Source: Kovacikia minuta CCNUW1 (GTDB lineage: Bacteria > Cyanobacteriota > Cyanobacteriia > Leptolyngbyales > Leptolyngbyaceae). From it: a stretch of DNA of 64,000 nt. The stretch is taken from assembly GCF_020091585.1 (NCBI RefSeq), contig NZ_CP083582.1, positions 2,480,001-2,544,000 on the forward strand. Direction: 5' to 3'. The notes beneath the pieces are model-generated. The model was not told the DNA's origin, ran no database searches, and saw nothing but the letters and a program-made list of their open reading frames with translations. Both the position numbers and the translations under genes were made by a program. The stretch's first letter is position 1. Each line of letters starts with the position of its first letter. Of the stretch, positions 36,760 through 44,773 are shown piece after piece.

Positions 36760-36794
36760 TGTCGCGATATATCGCGACATATTCCGATATATCG
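36760..36794 (+). promoter_or_regulatory. PadR-type operator
   Basis: A perfect 20-bp palindrome TGTCGCGATATATCGCGACA (36760-36779) is followed directly by a second CGATATATCG (36785-36794), ending 31 bp before the ATG of the PadR-family gene. ATATCGCGATATAT-like sequences are typical of PadR regulator operators, so autoregulation is likely. Confidence 0.75.
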
Positions 36795-36825
36795 TATAGT
36801 GGAGAAAGTTAATCGAGGATTTTCA

Positions 36826-37485
36826 ATGCATAGACAGTTTTGGTCACGCTTTCATACGCCTGCCTGGGCGGGAATTGACGCGGAAGAAATGGAGGATAGG
36901 GTGTCGGACGATCGCTTCTTGCGGCACTGGTTTCGACATGGGGGTCGGCGTGGGGGTCGGCAGGGCGGCGATCGCAGCAAACAGTTTGTTGAGGATTTGT
37001 TTGGGCGAAACTGGGGCGATGAGTTTCGCAACCGTCGGGGAGACATTAAATACCTGCTGCTGGAACTATTGGCTGAAGGCTCCAGCCACGGTTACGACCT
37101 GATTAAAACGATGGAAACTCGCTATGGGGGATTTCGCCGCCTTAGCCCTGGCTCTGTCTACCCGACCCTCCAAATGCTGGAGGAAGGGGGCTATCTGACT
37201 AGTGAGGCGATCGGGGGCAAACGGGTTTACACCATCACAGAGGAAGGCAGGCAACTCCTGGCAGAGCGAACCCAGCAGGGATCTTCCGATGCTCCCTGGG
37301 ACGACTTCAAAAGTTTCATGAAAGGTAAACCCCAGGAGTTTACGGATCTGCGTAATGAAGCCACCGAATTAGCCACGGTTTTGTTGCAGGTTGCCCGTAG
37401 CGGCGATCCAGAACGGATGAATCGGGTGCGGCAATTACTGGAGCAGGTGAAACGTGAAATTTACGCTATCCTGGCTGAAAAGTAG
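36826..37485 (+). CDS. PadR-family transcriptional regulator
   Basis: From ATG 36826 (MHRQFWSRFHTPAWAGI) the product is 219 residues. A Gly/Arg-rich N-terminal segment (about 40-55) precedes the winged helix: 'IKYLLLELLAEGSSHGYDLIKTME', 'LSPGSVYPTLQMLEEGGYLTSEAIGGKRVYTITEEG' (residues about 75-140). The C-terminal helical part would dimerise. The operator lies directly upstream. The same-strand neighbour is a Fur-family regulator after 220 bp of simple repeats. A longer frame from 36658 would run across the operator and is rejected. Confidence 0.92.
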   Translation: MHRQFWSRFHTPAWAGIDAEEMEDRVSDDRFLRHWFRHGGRRGGRQGGDRSKQFVEDLFGRNWGDEFRNRRGDIKYLLLELLAEGSSHGYDLIKTMETRYGGFRRLSPGSVYPTLQMLEEGGYLTSEAIGGKRVYTITEEGRQLLAERTQQGSSDAPWDDFKSFMKGKPQEFTDLRNEATELATVLLQVARSGDPERMNRVRQLLEQVKREIYAILAEK

Positions 37486-37694
37486 GGAGAAGGCAGAGGG
37501 CAGGAGGCAGAGGGCAGGAGATAGGGGGGGGAGGGGAGATGGGGACGATGAGCGCAGTGGGAGCAAATCAATCACCGATTGCCGATTACCCCTTGCCAAC
37601 CAACTACCTCAAAAATCAAACCTTTCTTTTTCTCCCCTCGTCCCCCCTTCTTTTCCCCTTCCCCCTTCCCCTTTTCCCCTTCCCCCCCATTCTA
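37486..37694. repeat. Simple-repeat spacer between PadR and Fur genes
   Basis: Low-complexity GGCAGAGGGCAGGAG and CCCCTTCCCCTTTT runs. It may have expanded inside an ancestral two-gene unit. Confidence 0.7.
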
Positions 37695-37708
37695 AAAGGA
37701 GGAAAACA

Positions 37709-38194
37709 ATGGTCAATACCACTCCTTTCACAACCACATCGCTCAAGGCTGAGTTTCATGAGTATGGTTGGCGGCTGACATCGCAGCGACAAACCATTCT
37801 GGAAGTTTTTCAAAATCTCCCCCAGGGCAACCATTTGAGTGCGGAAGCTCTTGACGAGATTCTCCAAAACAAAGGTCAGGACATCAGTCTGTCTACTATC
37901 TACCGAACGCTTAAATTGATGGCTCGGATCGGGATTCTGCGGGAGTTGGAGCTGTCAGAAGGTCACAAATTGTATGAACTGAACCAACCCCATCCCCACC
38001 ATCACCATCACCTGGTTTGCGTGTTCTGTCACAATACGATCGAATTCAAGAGTAATCCGACTTTGCAAGTGGGGTACAAAACCGCTCAAAAACAGGGATT
38101 TCACCTGCTTGATTGTCAGTTGACGATTCACGCTATTTGTCCAGCGTGTCAGAAGGGTGGGGGGGAAAGGGAAAGGATAAAGGATGAAGGATAA
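37709..38194 (+). CDS. Fur-family metalloregulator
   Basis: AAAGGAGG six bases before the ATG at 37709 decides the start, giving 161 residues. 'YGWRLTSQRQTILEVFQNL' and 'ISLSTIYRTLKLMARIGILREL' form the winged helix. 'PHPHHHHHLVCVFCHNTIEF' and a later CPAC supply the metal-binding His cluster and the CxxC pair of the structural zinc site. It could be a PerR-, Zur- or Fur-type protein; the sequence does not decide. The last dozen residues (GGGERERIKDEG) are translated AAAGGATAAAGG-type repeat, so the natural C-terminus has been replaced or extended. Confidence 0.88.
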   Translation: MVNTTPFTTTSLKAEFHEYGWRLTSQRQTILEVFQNLPQGNHLSAEALDEILQNKGQDISLSTIYRTLKLMARIGILRELELSEGHKLYELNQPHPHHHHHLVCVFCHNTIEFKSNPTLQVGYKTAQKQGFHLLDCQLTIHAICPACQKGGGERERIKDEG

Positions 38195-38228
38195 AGGATA
38201 AAAGGGAGTAGGTGGTGGGAGCTAGAAG

Positions 38229-40397
38229 TCAATTTCTTTGGGGAGCGCCATTGCTGGCGTTTTCGGTTCCTGTTTGTTGAGCCAGCAACCTTTTGCAGCG
38301 ATCGACCAGGGAAATAAATTCGCTGCGGTAGCCTTCCTGATCCTTGCCCCTGGCTTGATTGGCAAGTTGCGATACGGTGTTAATGTTGGCTGCACCTTTG
38401 AATTCTGAGTCGCGTAGTAGCATGCCAAACATCACGACTGCCGCGGAGAATTTTAGATTGTTGGAAGCAGCATTCACCTGGGTATTTCGATCTAGAATCG
38501 GTTGGGAAATCAGTTGGCTGGTGGAGTCTTGGGGATTTTTGTAGCGCAGTTTAACCTGCATTAGCTCGTTGCTGGATGTTGTCGCAGCGGGATTTTGTTG
38601 GTATTTCAGCGGATCGATCGACGGTAGTTTGACATCGCTCTCCATCCCTGTGGGAATGACTTCGTACAATGCGGTTACGGTATGTCCAGCACCAATTTCG
38701 CCTGCGTCTTTGGTGTCGTCGTTAAAGTCCTGGTCGCGCAAGAGCCGATTTTCGTAGCCAATCAACCGATACGCCTGAACTTTTGCTGGGTTGAATTCGA
38801 CCTGAATCTTCACGTCCTTGGCGATCGCGAACAAGGTTCCTCTTAAATCATTCACCAGCACCTTTTTGGCTTCCAGCAGGGTATCGATGTAGGCGTAGTT
38901 GCCATTGCCCTTATCTGCCAGTTGCTCCATTTTGGCATCCTTATAGTTTCCGGTGCCAAATCCCAAAACGGTAAGAAAGATACCCCGATCGCGCTTTTGC
39001 TCAATTAACCGCACCAGTTCAGCATCGCTGGAAACACCGACATTGAAATCGCCATCGGTTGCTAAAATGACGCGATTGTTGCCATTCTTCAGGAAACTCT
39101 GCTGTGCCATTTTGTAAGCCAGTTCGATGCCTGCCCCGCCTGCGGTGGAACCACCCGCTTCCAGTTGGTCGATCGCTGCCAAAATCTTTTGCTTCTGATT
39201 TCCAGCCGTGGGTGGCAAGACCAGACCCGCATTTCCGGCGTAAACGACTAGGGTGACGCGATCGCTGGCAGCCAGTTCATTGACCAGCAAGCAAAGGGAC
39301 TGTTTCACTAGGGGCAGTTTGTTTGGCTGATCCATCGAACCGGAGACATCCACCAGAAACACCAGATTGCTCGGTTGGGCTTGCTGCAACTGCCGTCCTT
39401 TTAAGCCAATCTGCACCAGCTTGTGTTTCGGATTCCAGGGAGCAGCGGCAACATCGGTGGTAATCGAAAAGGGTTTGTTGCCTTGGGGCTGGGGGTAGTC
39501 GTAGGGGAAATAGTTGATCATTTCCTCAATCCGCACCGCATCTTTGGGCGGCAGTTGTCCCTGGGTAATGAACCGTCGCACGTTGCTGTAGGAAGCGGTA
39601 TCTACATCGATCGAAAACGTAGACAGGGGATTGCTACCGGGACGCAGGAAGGGATTTTCGTTAATTGGGTTGTAGCCTTCGGTATTGCCTGTCCCAGGTT
39701 GGTTGATCCGGTCTTTAGGCAAAAGACCACCAGGATAAGGGGTTACAGCTTGAACCGGAGGCAATGGTTTTCCAGGTACTGTTTGACGAGTTCGTGCCTG
39801 TCCAAAGTTTTGAGCTGCAATATCTGCAACAGGCGGTGGGGCTGTAGGCTTAGGTATGGATGTGGCGGGTGCTGGATTTGGCAGCGGAGCCTGATTTATG
39901 GGAAAAATGACTTCTCCAGAGAGCTTAGTGCTTGTAGAAAATTGCTGCCTCTCTAAGGTAGATGTTCGGGCTTCTAGGGCATCTACCCTTCCCCCAATCA
40001 GTGCCAGCTCAACCCGATACTTTTCTTGCAACCGCTGTAAGATTGGTAAATCAGTTTTGAGAACAACATCCGTATTTCCAGAAGCAATTAATTCATTAAT
40101 GCGATTTAATACTGCATTTAAGTTTGCTGCAAATTCAAACCGAGTCATCGGTCTTTCACCAACTCCAGTGATGTAAGAACTTGTAACCTTGTAGCGAGAA
40201 ATGAGCGATCGCAACGCCTGCACATCCGGATCATTGGGCTGAAGGACCTCCGCACCTGTACAAGTAGCACCCGTGCGTATGGGGCGAGGGGATGCCTGAG
40301 CCGTCGCAGGGATAACCAGCATCGAAGGAGCCAGAAGCATCGCGATTGCGAGAGATCCTAGCCGTTTCAGCAGCGATAATTGTAAAAAATACGACAT
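38229..40397 (-). CDS. Secreted vWA protein (YfbK-like) with porin-type SLH/coiled-coil N-terminus
   Basis: From ATG 40397 the product is 722 residues with a signal peptide (about 1-35, ending ATAQA). Residues about 48-165 ('DVQALRSLISRYKVTSSYITG', 'MTRFEFAANLNAVLNRINELI', 'LIGGRVDALEARTSTLERQQFSTSTKLSGEVIF') match the SLH domain, coiled coil and first strand of cyanobacterial outer-membrane porins. A Pro-rich linker follows (about 168-245). Then come the vWF_A-N region ('NPFLRPGSNPLSTFSIDVDTASYSNVRRFI', from about 247) and the vWA domain with MIDAS 'DVSGSM' (350-355), then the YfbK C-terminal region. The likely location is the periplasm or cell wall, bound to peptidoglycan through SLH. An alternative start is 40412. 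Confidence 0.88.
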   Translation of the reverse strand: MSYFLQLSLLKRLGSLAIAMLLAPSMLVIPATAQASPRPIRTGATCTGAEVLQPNDPDVQALRSLISRYKVTSSYITGVGERPMTRFEFAANLNAVLNRINELIASGNTDVVLKTDLPILQRLQEKYRVELALIGGRVDALEARTSTLERQQFSTSTKLSGEVIFPINQAPLPNPAPATSIPKPTAPPPVADIAAQNFGQARTRQTVPGKPLPPVQAVTPYPGGLLPKDRINQPGTGNTEGYNPINENPFLRPGSNPLSTFSIDVDTASYSNVRRFITQGQLPPKDAVRIEEMINYFPYDYPQPQGNKPFSITTDVAAAPWNPKHKLVQIGLKGRQLQQAQPSNLVFLVDVSGSMDQPNKLPLVKQSLCLLVNELAASDRVTLVVYAGNAGLVLPPTAGNQKQKILAAIDQLEAGGSTAGGAGIELAYKMAQQSFLKNGNNRVILATDGDFNVGVSSDAELVRLIEQKRDRGIFLTVLGFGTGNYKDAKMEQLADKGNGNYAYIDTLLEAKKVLVNDLRGTLFAIAKDVKIQVEFNPAKVQAYRLIGYENRLLRDQDFNDDTKDAGEIGAGHTVTALYEVIPTGMESDVKLPSIDPLKYQQNPAATTSSNELMQVKLRYKNPQDSTSQLISQPILDRNTQVNAASNNLKFSAAVVMFGMLLRDSEFKGAANINTVSQLANQARGKDQEGYRSEFISLVDRCKRLLAQQTGTENASNGAPQRN

Positions 40398-40520
40398 CCT
40401 TTCAGCCCTCATACCGAAGATAGGGCTGATTGTAGCGGATTGGATGGGGCGATTGATTTTTCGTTGCAAAAAAGGTAACGAAGGAGGGGTGTCAGGTGTC
40501 AGGTGTCGGGTGTTAGTCAC

Positions 40521-40811
40521 CAGTCACAAGATGATCAGTGGCAATGACCAATCACCAATGACCAATAACCAATGACCAATAACCGTAAAGTGTGGGATTA
40601 CACAGAAAATGACTGGGGCACTTTCTATTCTTGAGGCTACTGGTTTATTTTCCGTACCTATAGAGCTGTCGCTATTGATGCTGCGGCATCCTGAATCCCT
40701 AAAACGCCGTGCTACGGGCAATTCAAACCCTGACATCTGACACCTTTTCTCCTTTCTCCTTTCTCCTTTCCTCACACCTGGCACCTGACACCTGTTACAT
40801 AAGATTAAGCG
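40521..40811. repeat. Repeat-rich spacer before the Rieske gene
   Basis: CAATGACCAATAACCAATGACC direct repeats, TTTCTCCTTTCTCC repeats and ACACCTGGCACCTGACACC repeats surround a 150-bp unique middle. No gene seen. Confidence 0.65.
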
Positions 40812-41858
40812 ATGCAAAAAACCGAACAAAAGCCTGCAACCTTACCCCGTGATTGCACTTTTAGCGAATCCGACTGGAATGCCCTTGCTCCCTTCTGGTA
40901 TCCGATCGCCTTTTCCCACGAAGTGACGGCTGAAAAGCCCTTTGGCACCAAACTTTTGGATCAGCGATTAGTGGTTTATCGCCTGTCGGAAGGCTCCATT
41001 GTTGTGGCGCGGGACATTTGTCTGCACCGGGGAGTGCCGCTCAGCCTGGGTTGGATCGATGGGGACGAACTCGTTTGTGCCTATCACGGAGTCCGCTACA
41101 ACAAGGAAGGACAGTGCGTTTGCATTCCTGCCTACTCCGAATCTGCCATTCCATCCCGGCTTAAACTCACCACCTACCCGGTGATGGAGCGCTATGGACT
41201 CGTCTGGACACGGCTGGTGGATAATGGCCCGGTTCATTTTCCTGATTTGAGTGAATGGGACGATCCGGACTATCTGCAAGTTTTACCCAACAGTGTCGCG
41301 ATGAATGCAGCCGCAGGTCGCCAGATGGAGGGCTTTTTGGATGTGAGCCACTTTGCGTTTGTGCATGCCCAGTCGTTTGGCGATCGGAGTAACCCGGAAG
41401 TGCCCAACTATCCTGTAGAACTCACCCCCCACGGATTTCGCGCCGATTACCAGAGCACCGTCAGCAATTATCCACACTCTCTCAAACATCTCAACCCACC
41501 TGGATTTGTCTGGCGCAGACTGTTTGAAGTCTGGCTTCCCTTCACAGCAAAGCTAACGGTCTTCTTCCCCAATGGGGGGCTGTTGCATGTTCTCAATGCC
41601 GCATCTCCCGTATCTGCCCGCAAAACCCGCCTGTTTGTGCCGATCTGCCGTAACTTTGATAAGGACGCACCGCTCCAGGATACGCTCGACTTCAATCACC
41701 AGGTGTTTGCGGAAGATCAGGTAATGGTGGAGGAGCAATATCCCGAAGATCTGCCGATCAATCTTCAGGATGAGGTTCACATTAGCGGCGACAAGAGTTC
41801 CATTACCTATCGCAAAAGGTTGGCAGCACTGGGATTGGGGCGATCGTTTACAGCGTAG
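40812..41858 (+). CDS. Rieske-type oxygenase (aromatic ring-hydroxylating dioxygenase family)
   Basis: A 348-residue Rieske non-haem iron oxygenase. The Rieske ligands are CLHRG (Cys70, His72) and CAYHG (Cys89, His92). The mononuclear iron triad appears in 'EGFLDVSHFAFVH' (Asp177, His180, His185). It resembles vanillate O-demethylase and related single-component oxygenases, with no membrane anchor, unlike pheophorbide a oxygenase. Substrate unknown. No ferredoxin or reductase gene is adjacent. Confidence 0.9.
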   Translation: MQKTEQKPATLPRDCTFSESDWNALAPFWYPIAFSHEVTAEKPFGTKLLDQRLVVYRLSEGSIVVARDICLHRGVPLSLGWIDGDELVCAYHGVRYNKEGQCVCIPAYSESAIPSRLKLTTYPVMERYGLVWTRLVDNGPVHFPDLSEWDDPDYLQVLPNSVAMNAAAGRQMEGFLDVSHFAFVHAQSFGDRSNPEVPNYPVELTPHGFRADYQSTVSNYPHSLKHLNPPGFVWRRLFEVWLPFTAKLTVFFPNGGLLHVLNAASPVSARKTRLFVPICRNFDKDAPLQDTLDFNHQVFAEDQVMVEEQYPEDLPINLQDEVHISGDKSSITYRKRLAALGLGRSFTA

Positions 41859-42003
41859 GAAAGTTGGTCGTTGGTCATTGGTCATTGGTTATTGGTCATT
41901 CCTGCTGATGGCAGGTGACTGGTGACTATCACCTGCTACCTGCCATCTACCACCTGCTATAAAATAGCCTCTGGAGATATTGCTGGGTCTTCAGAGAATC
42001 GCT

Positions 42004-42489
42004 ATGGGCTTAATTACAGGAATTCTTAGTGCGCTGATTGCCGCAGTTGTGTCGCTTGTGGTGGCGCTTATCTCCTACATTTCAAACAGGAACGCTCTGA
42101 AATCGCAGCGTGAGAAATTGGATCGAGAACTGCAAAGAAGTATGACAACTAAGTTATACGATAAAAGGCTGGAAATTTACCCAGAAGCCATTCAGATTAC
42201 CGAAGGGTTGCGAAAGTCGCGCATGGAAATTCAAGGAAAGGACATTTCTGAAGCGTATTTCAGGGAGATCGTCGTCAAACTCGATGAGTGGCACAATACA
42301 AAAGCTTTTTTGTTGCTATCAGAAGACTCCGTACAAGCATTTTATGCCTTGCGCCGAGTCACGCGGGAAAAGCCCGAACTGGAAGGGAAATATTCAAAAG
42401 AGCATCTGGAAAGAATCTGGCATGCTAAAAATGCCTTTCGATACGCCCTCCGATCAGATATTCAACTTTTGTATCGGGAAGAAATATAA
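42004..42489 (+). CDS. Membrane-anchored coiled-coil protein, unknown function
   Basis: From ATG 42004 the product is 161 residues. One N-terminal membrane helix (about 4-26, IAAVVSLVVALISYI) is followed by a charged coiled coil ('NALKSQREKLDRELQRSMTTKLYDKRLEIYPE') and a helical remainder. The codons up to 41980 give a less likely TTG start. 'YDKRLEIYPEA' plus a single N-terminal helix is common in small phage- or defence-linked proteins of unknown role, but I see no such context here. Confidence 0.65.
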   Translation: MGLITGILSALIAAVVSLVVALISYISNRNALKSQREKLDRELQRSMTTKLYDKRLEIYPEAIQITEGLRKSRMEIQGKDISEAYFREIVVKLDEWHNTKAFLLLSEDSVQAFYALRRVTREKPELEGKYSKEHLERIWHAKNAFRYALRSDIQLLYREEI

Positions 42490-42507
42490 GCAAAGCTCGT
42501 TTTTCGA

Positions 42508-43245
42508 TTACGCCTGATCCGGGTCAATTCCCATTGCGCGAAGTCGTTCTGCTAATGCCTGCGATCGCCGCTGTTCCTGTTCTCGTAAAGCCCGTTCCTG
42601 CTCCAGTGAGGTTTCCATCTGTTCAACCCGCTGTTCTAGCTGTGCTTTTGCCTGTCTTTCTTGTTCTAATTGACCAGCAATTTGGACATAGCTCAAAAAG
42701 GGCTGTCCATCGGGACGGTAAATCTGCAACTCCGCTCCAGACAGGTCAAACCGAATGCCCAGGCGGGGACTGGCCCAGTTGTCGATTGGCTCAATCACTT
42801 CCAGGAAATCTTCCGTCCGTCTCCATCCATTAAGGCAATTACCATACGGGTCATACAGGTAGTATTCCTCTACCCCGTGGCGATCGTAAAATAATAGCTT
42901 GCGGTTCATCTCTGCCTTGGTGTTGCTGGGGGAAAGGATCTCGAATACAACCTGAGGGGCAATTCCAGCCTCATTCCACTGCTGGTAGGAGCCACGATCT
43001 CCTTTCGGTCTGCCGAAAACTACCAGAACATCGGGCGCAGTACTCAGGTCGTTTCTGCCTTCCAACGGATACCAGAGCAGATCGCCTGCAATAAACACTG
43101 TGGCATCATTAGCAAACAACCATTCCAGGTTCTCCTTGACCACAACAATCCAGCGAAACTGTTGGGTATTATCTGCCATTGGTTTGCCATCACTTTCGGG
43201 ATAAATGGCTTCCGGTTGTGTAGTGGGTTGTAGCCGCGAAACCAT
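42508..43245 (-). CDS. Uma2 family (DUF820) putative restriction-endonuclease-fold protein
   Basis: From ATG 43245 (MVSRLQPTTQPEAIYPESDG) the protein is 245 residues. 'APDVLVVFGRPKGDR', 'APQVVFEILSPSNTKAEMNRKLLFYDRHGVEEYYLYDP' is the PD-(D/E)xK-like Uma2 core (Asp, then Glu-x-Ile/Val-x-S). The C-terminal 60 residues form a Gln/Glu-rich coiled coil ('EQERQAKAQLEQRVEQMETSL'). The family is hugely expanded in cyanobacteria, of unknown role. The start at 43287 would add 14 non-conserved residues. Confidence 0.88.
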   Translation of the reverse strand: MVSRLQPTTQPEAIYPESDGKPMADNTQQFRWIVVVKENLEWLFANDATVFIAGDLLWYPLEGRNDLSTAPDVLVVFGRPKGDRGSYQQWNEAGIAPQVVFEILSPSNTKAEMNRKLLFYDRHGVEEYYLYDPYGNCLNGWRRTEDFLEVIEPIDNWASPRLGIRFDLSGAELQIYRPDGQPFLSYVQIAGQLEQERQAKAQLEQRVEQMETSLEQERALREQEQRRSQALAERLRAMGIDPDQA

Positions 43246-43304
43246 ATCCCAGAACTCCCTGTCAGAACAGCTATACTGTGTCTTCAAGTTAGCATAGGCT
43301 GCCC

Positions 43305-44570
43305 ATGCGATCGTCCCTCAAACTCCTCTCTTTGCTGACCTTTCTCGTTACTCTAATTGCGATTTTGGTGGCATCCGTTTATTTTCCGATCGCCGCACAG
43401 ATTCAACCGCCACAATCGAACCGCAGCGAAATTCGAGGGGTTTGGGTTACGAATGTGGACAGCAATGTGTTGTTCGATCGCGATCGCCTCAGCCACGCTG
43501 TTCAGGAACTTGCAGAATTAAATTTCAATACCTTGTATCCCACGGTTTGGAACTGGGGCTATACCCTCTATCCCAGTGCCCTCTCAAAATCGGTGATTGG
43601 CGCTGCTTTTGACCCGCGCCCTCTGGGGTTGGAGAACCGGGATGCGATCGCAGAATTTGTGGAACAGGGACACCAGAAAGGAATGGCAGTCATTCCCTGG
43701 TTTGAGTTTGGTTTTATGGCACCAGAAGACTCTGCCCTGGCAATGCGTCATTCCGATTGGCTTACCCAGCGTCAGGATGGAACCCAGGTTTGGCAAGAAG
43801 GAATTTATCCACGGGTATGGCTCAACCCCTTTAAGCCAGAAGTGCAACAGTTTATTACGGATCTGATTCTGGAAGTCGTCACCCGCTATGACATCGATGG
43901 GATTCAATTAGACGATCATTTTGGGTTGCCCTACGAATTTGGCTATGACGACTTCACCGTGCAACTTTACCAGAAAGAGCATCGGGGTAAATCTCCACCC
44001 ACCGATCCAAAAAATCCCGAATGGATACGTTGGCGAGCCAATAAAATTACCGCGTTCCTGACCCAGGTCTTTAAGGCAGTCAAAGCCAAAAAGAGCAAGG
44101 TGCTGATTGGGCTATCTCCTAACGATTACGATTTTTCCTATGGTCATTCCCTGCAAGACTGGCGCACTTGGGAACGACAGGGGCTAATTGAAGAGTTAAT
44201 TTTGCAGGTTTACCAGAGCAACCTGGATTCATTTACCACCAAACTAAAAGCCCCTGAACTTCAAAATGCTCGCCGCCACATTCCCACAGGAATCGGTATT
44301 TTAAGTGGACTCAAACGCCGCACGGTGCCGATGCAACAGATCCAGCAACAGGTTCAGGTTGTTCGTAATCAGGGATTTGCTGGGGTTTCTTTCTTTTTTT
44401 ACGAAACCCTGTGGAATCTGGGTTCTGACCCTGCCCGCGCTGCGAAATACCCGCAAGGGAGCGTTACCCCAGAAGAAAGACTCCGCCAGCGCAAGGCAGG
44501 TTTACAGACATTATTCCCTTCCCCCGCAACCCGACCCAATGTATTACAGGGCTGGATACCCGAAAGATAA
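43305..44570 (+). CDS. GHL10 (DUF187) glycoside-hydrolase-like secreted protein
   Basis: A 421-residue protein with an N-terminal hydrophobic anchor or signal (about 8-31), then 'EIRGVWVTNVDSNVLFD', 'LNFNTLYPTVWNWGYTLYPS', 'VIPWFEFGFM' and 'YDIDGIQLDDHFGLPYEFGYD', all typical of the glycosyl-hydrolase-like 10 TIM barrel. It is probably periplasmic or outer-membrane linked, acting on polysaccharide or peptidoglycan. It starts 60 bp from the divergent Uma2 gene. Confidence 0.88.
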   Translation: MRSSLKLLSLLTFLVTLIAILVASVYFPIAAQIQPPQSNRSEIRGVWVTNVDSNVLFDRDRLSHAVQELAELNFNTLYPTVWNWGYTLYPSALSKSVIGAAFDPRPLGLENRDAIAEFVEQGHQKGMAVIPWFEFGFMAPEDSALAMRHSDWLTQRQDGTQVWQEGIYPRVWLNPFKPEVQQFITDLILEVVTRYDIDGIQLDDHFGLPYEFGYDDFTVQLYQKEHRGKSPPTDPKNPEWIRWRANKITAFLTQVFKAVKAKKSKVLIGLSPNDYDFSYGHSLQDWRTWERQGLIEELILQVYQSNLDSFTTKLKAPELQNARRHIPTGIGILSGLKRRTVPMQQIQQQVQVVRNQGFAGVSFFFYETLWNLGSDPARAAKYPQGSVTPEERLRQRKAGLQTLFPSPATRPNVLQGWIPER

Positions 44571-44640
44571 GTTTTGAGTTTTGAGTTTTGAGTTTTAAGT
44601 TTTGAGTTTTAAGTTTTGAGTTGAGAACCAGCGGACAGTG
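44571..44640. repeat. Tandem GTTTTGAGTTTTAA repeat
   Basis: About six units of TTTTGAG/TTTTAAG directly after the GHL10 stop codon. Confidence 0.85.
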
Positions 44641-44773
44641 GGCAGTGCCCAGTAAACATCCCTGCCCCCTGCTCCAAATCCCTCCAACTCGTCTAAAATC
44701 AATTGCGCCTCACCCCTCACCCCACTCCTCACTGAACTTTCCCCACTCCTGCTACCTACCACCTGCTATACCT

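Noticed and set aside
36658-36825. Longer N-terminus for the PadR regulator
   Set aside because: It would translate across the palindromic operator and promoter; the conserved protein starts at 36826.
37454-37708. Longer N-terminus for the Fur-family regulator
   Set aside because: The extension overlaps the PadR stop and is translated simple repeat; a strong ribosome site precedes 37709.
39423-39956. 177-residue plus-strand open frame opposite the vWA gene
   Set aside because: Shadow frame of a clearly conserved protein on the minus strand.
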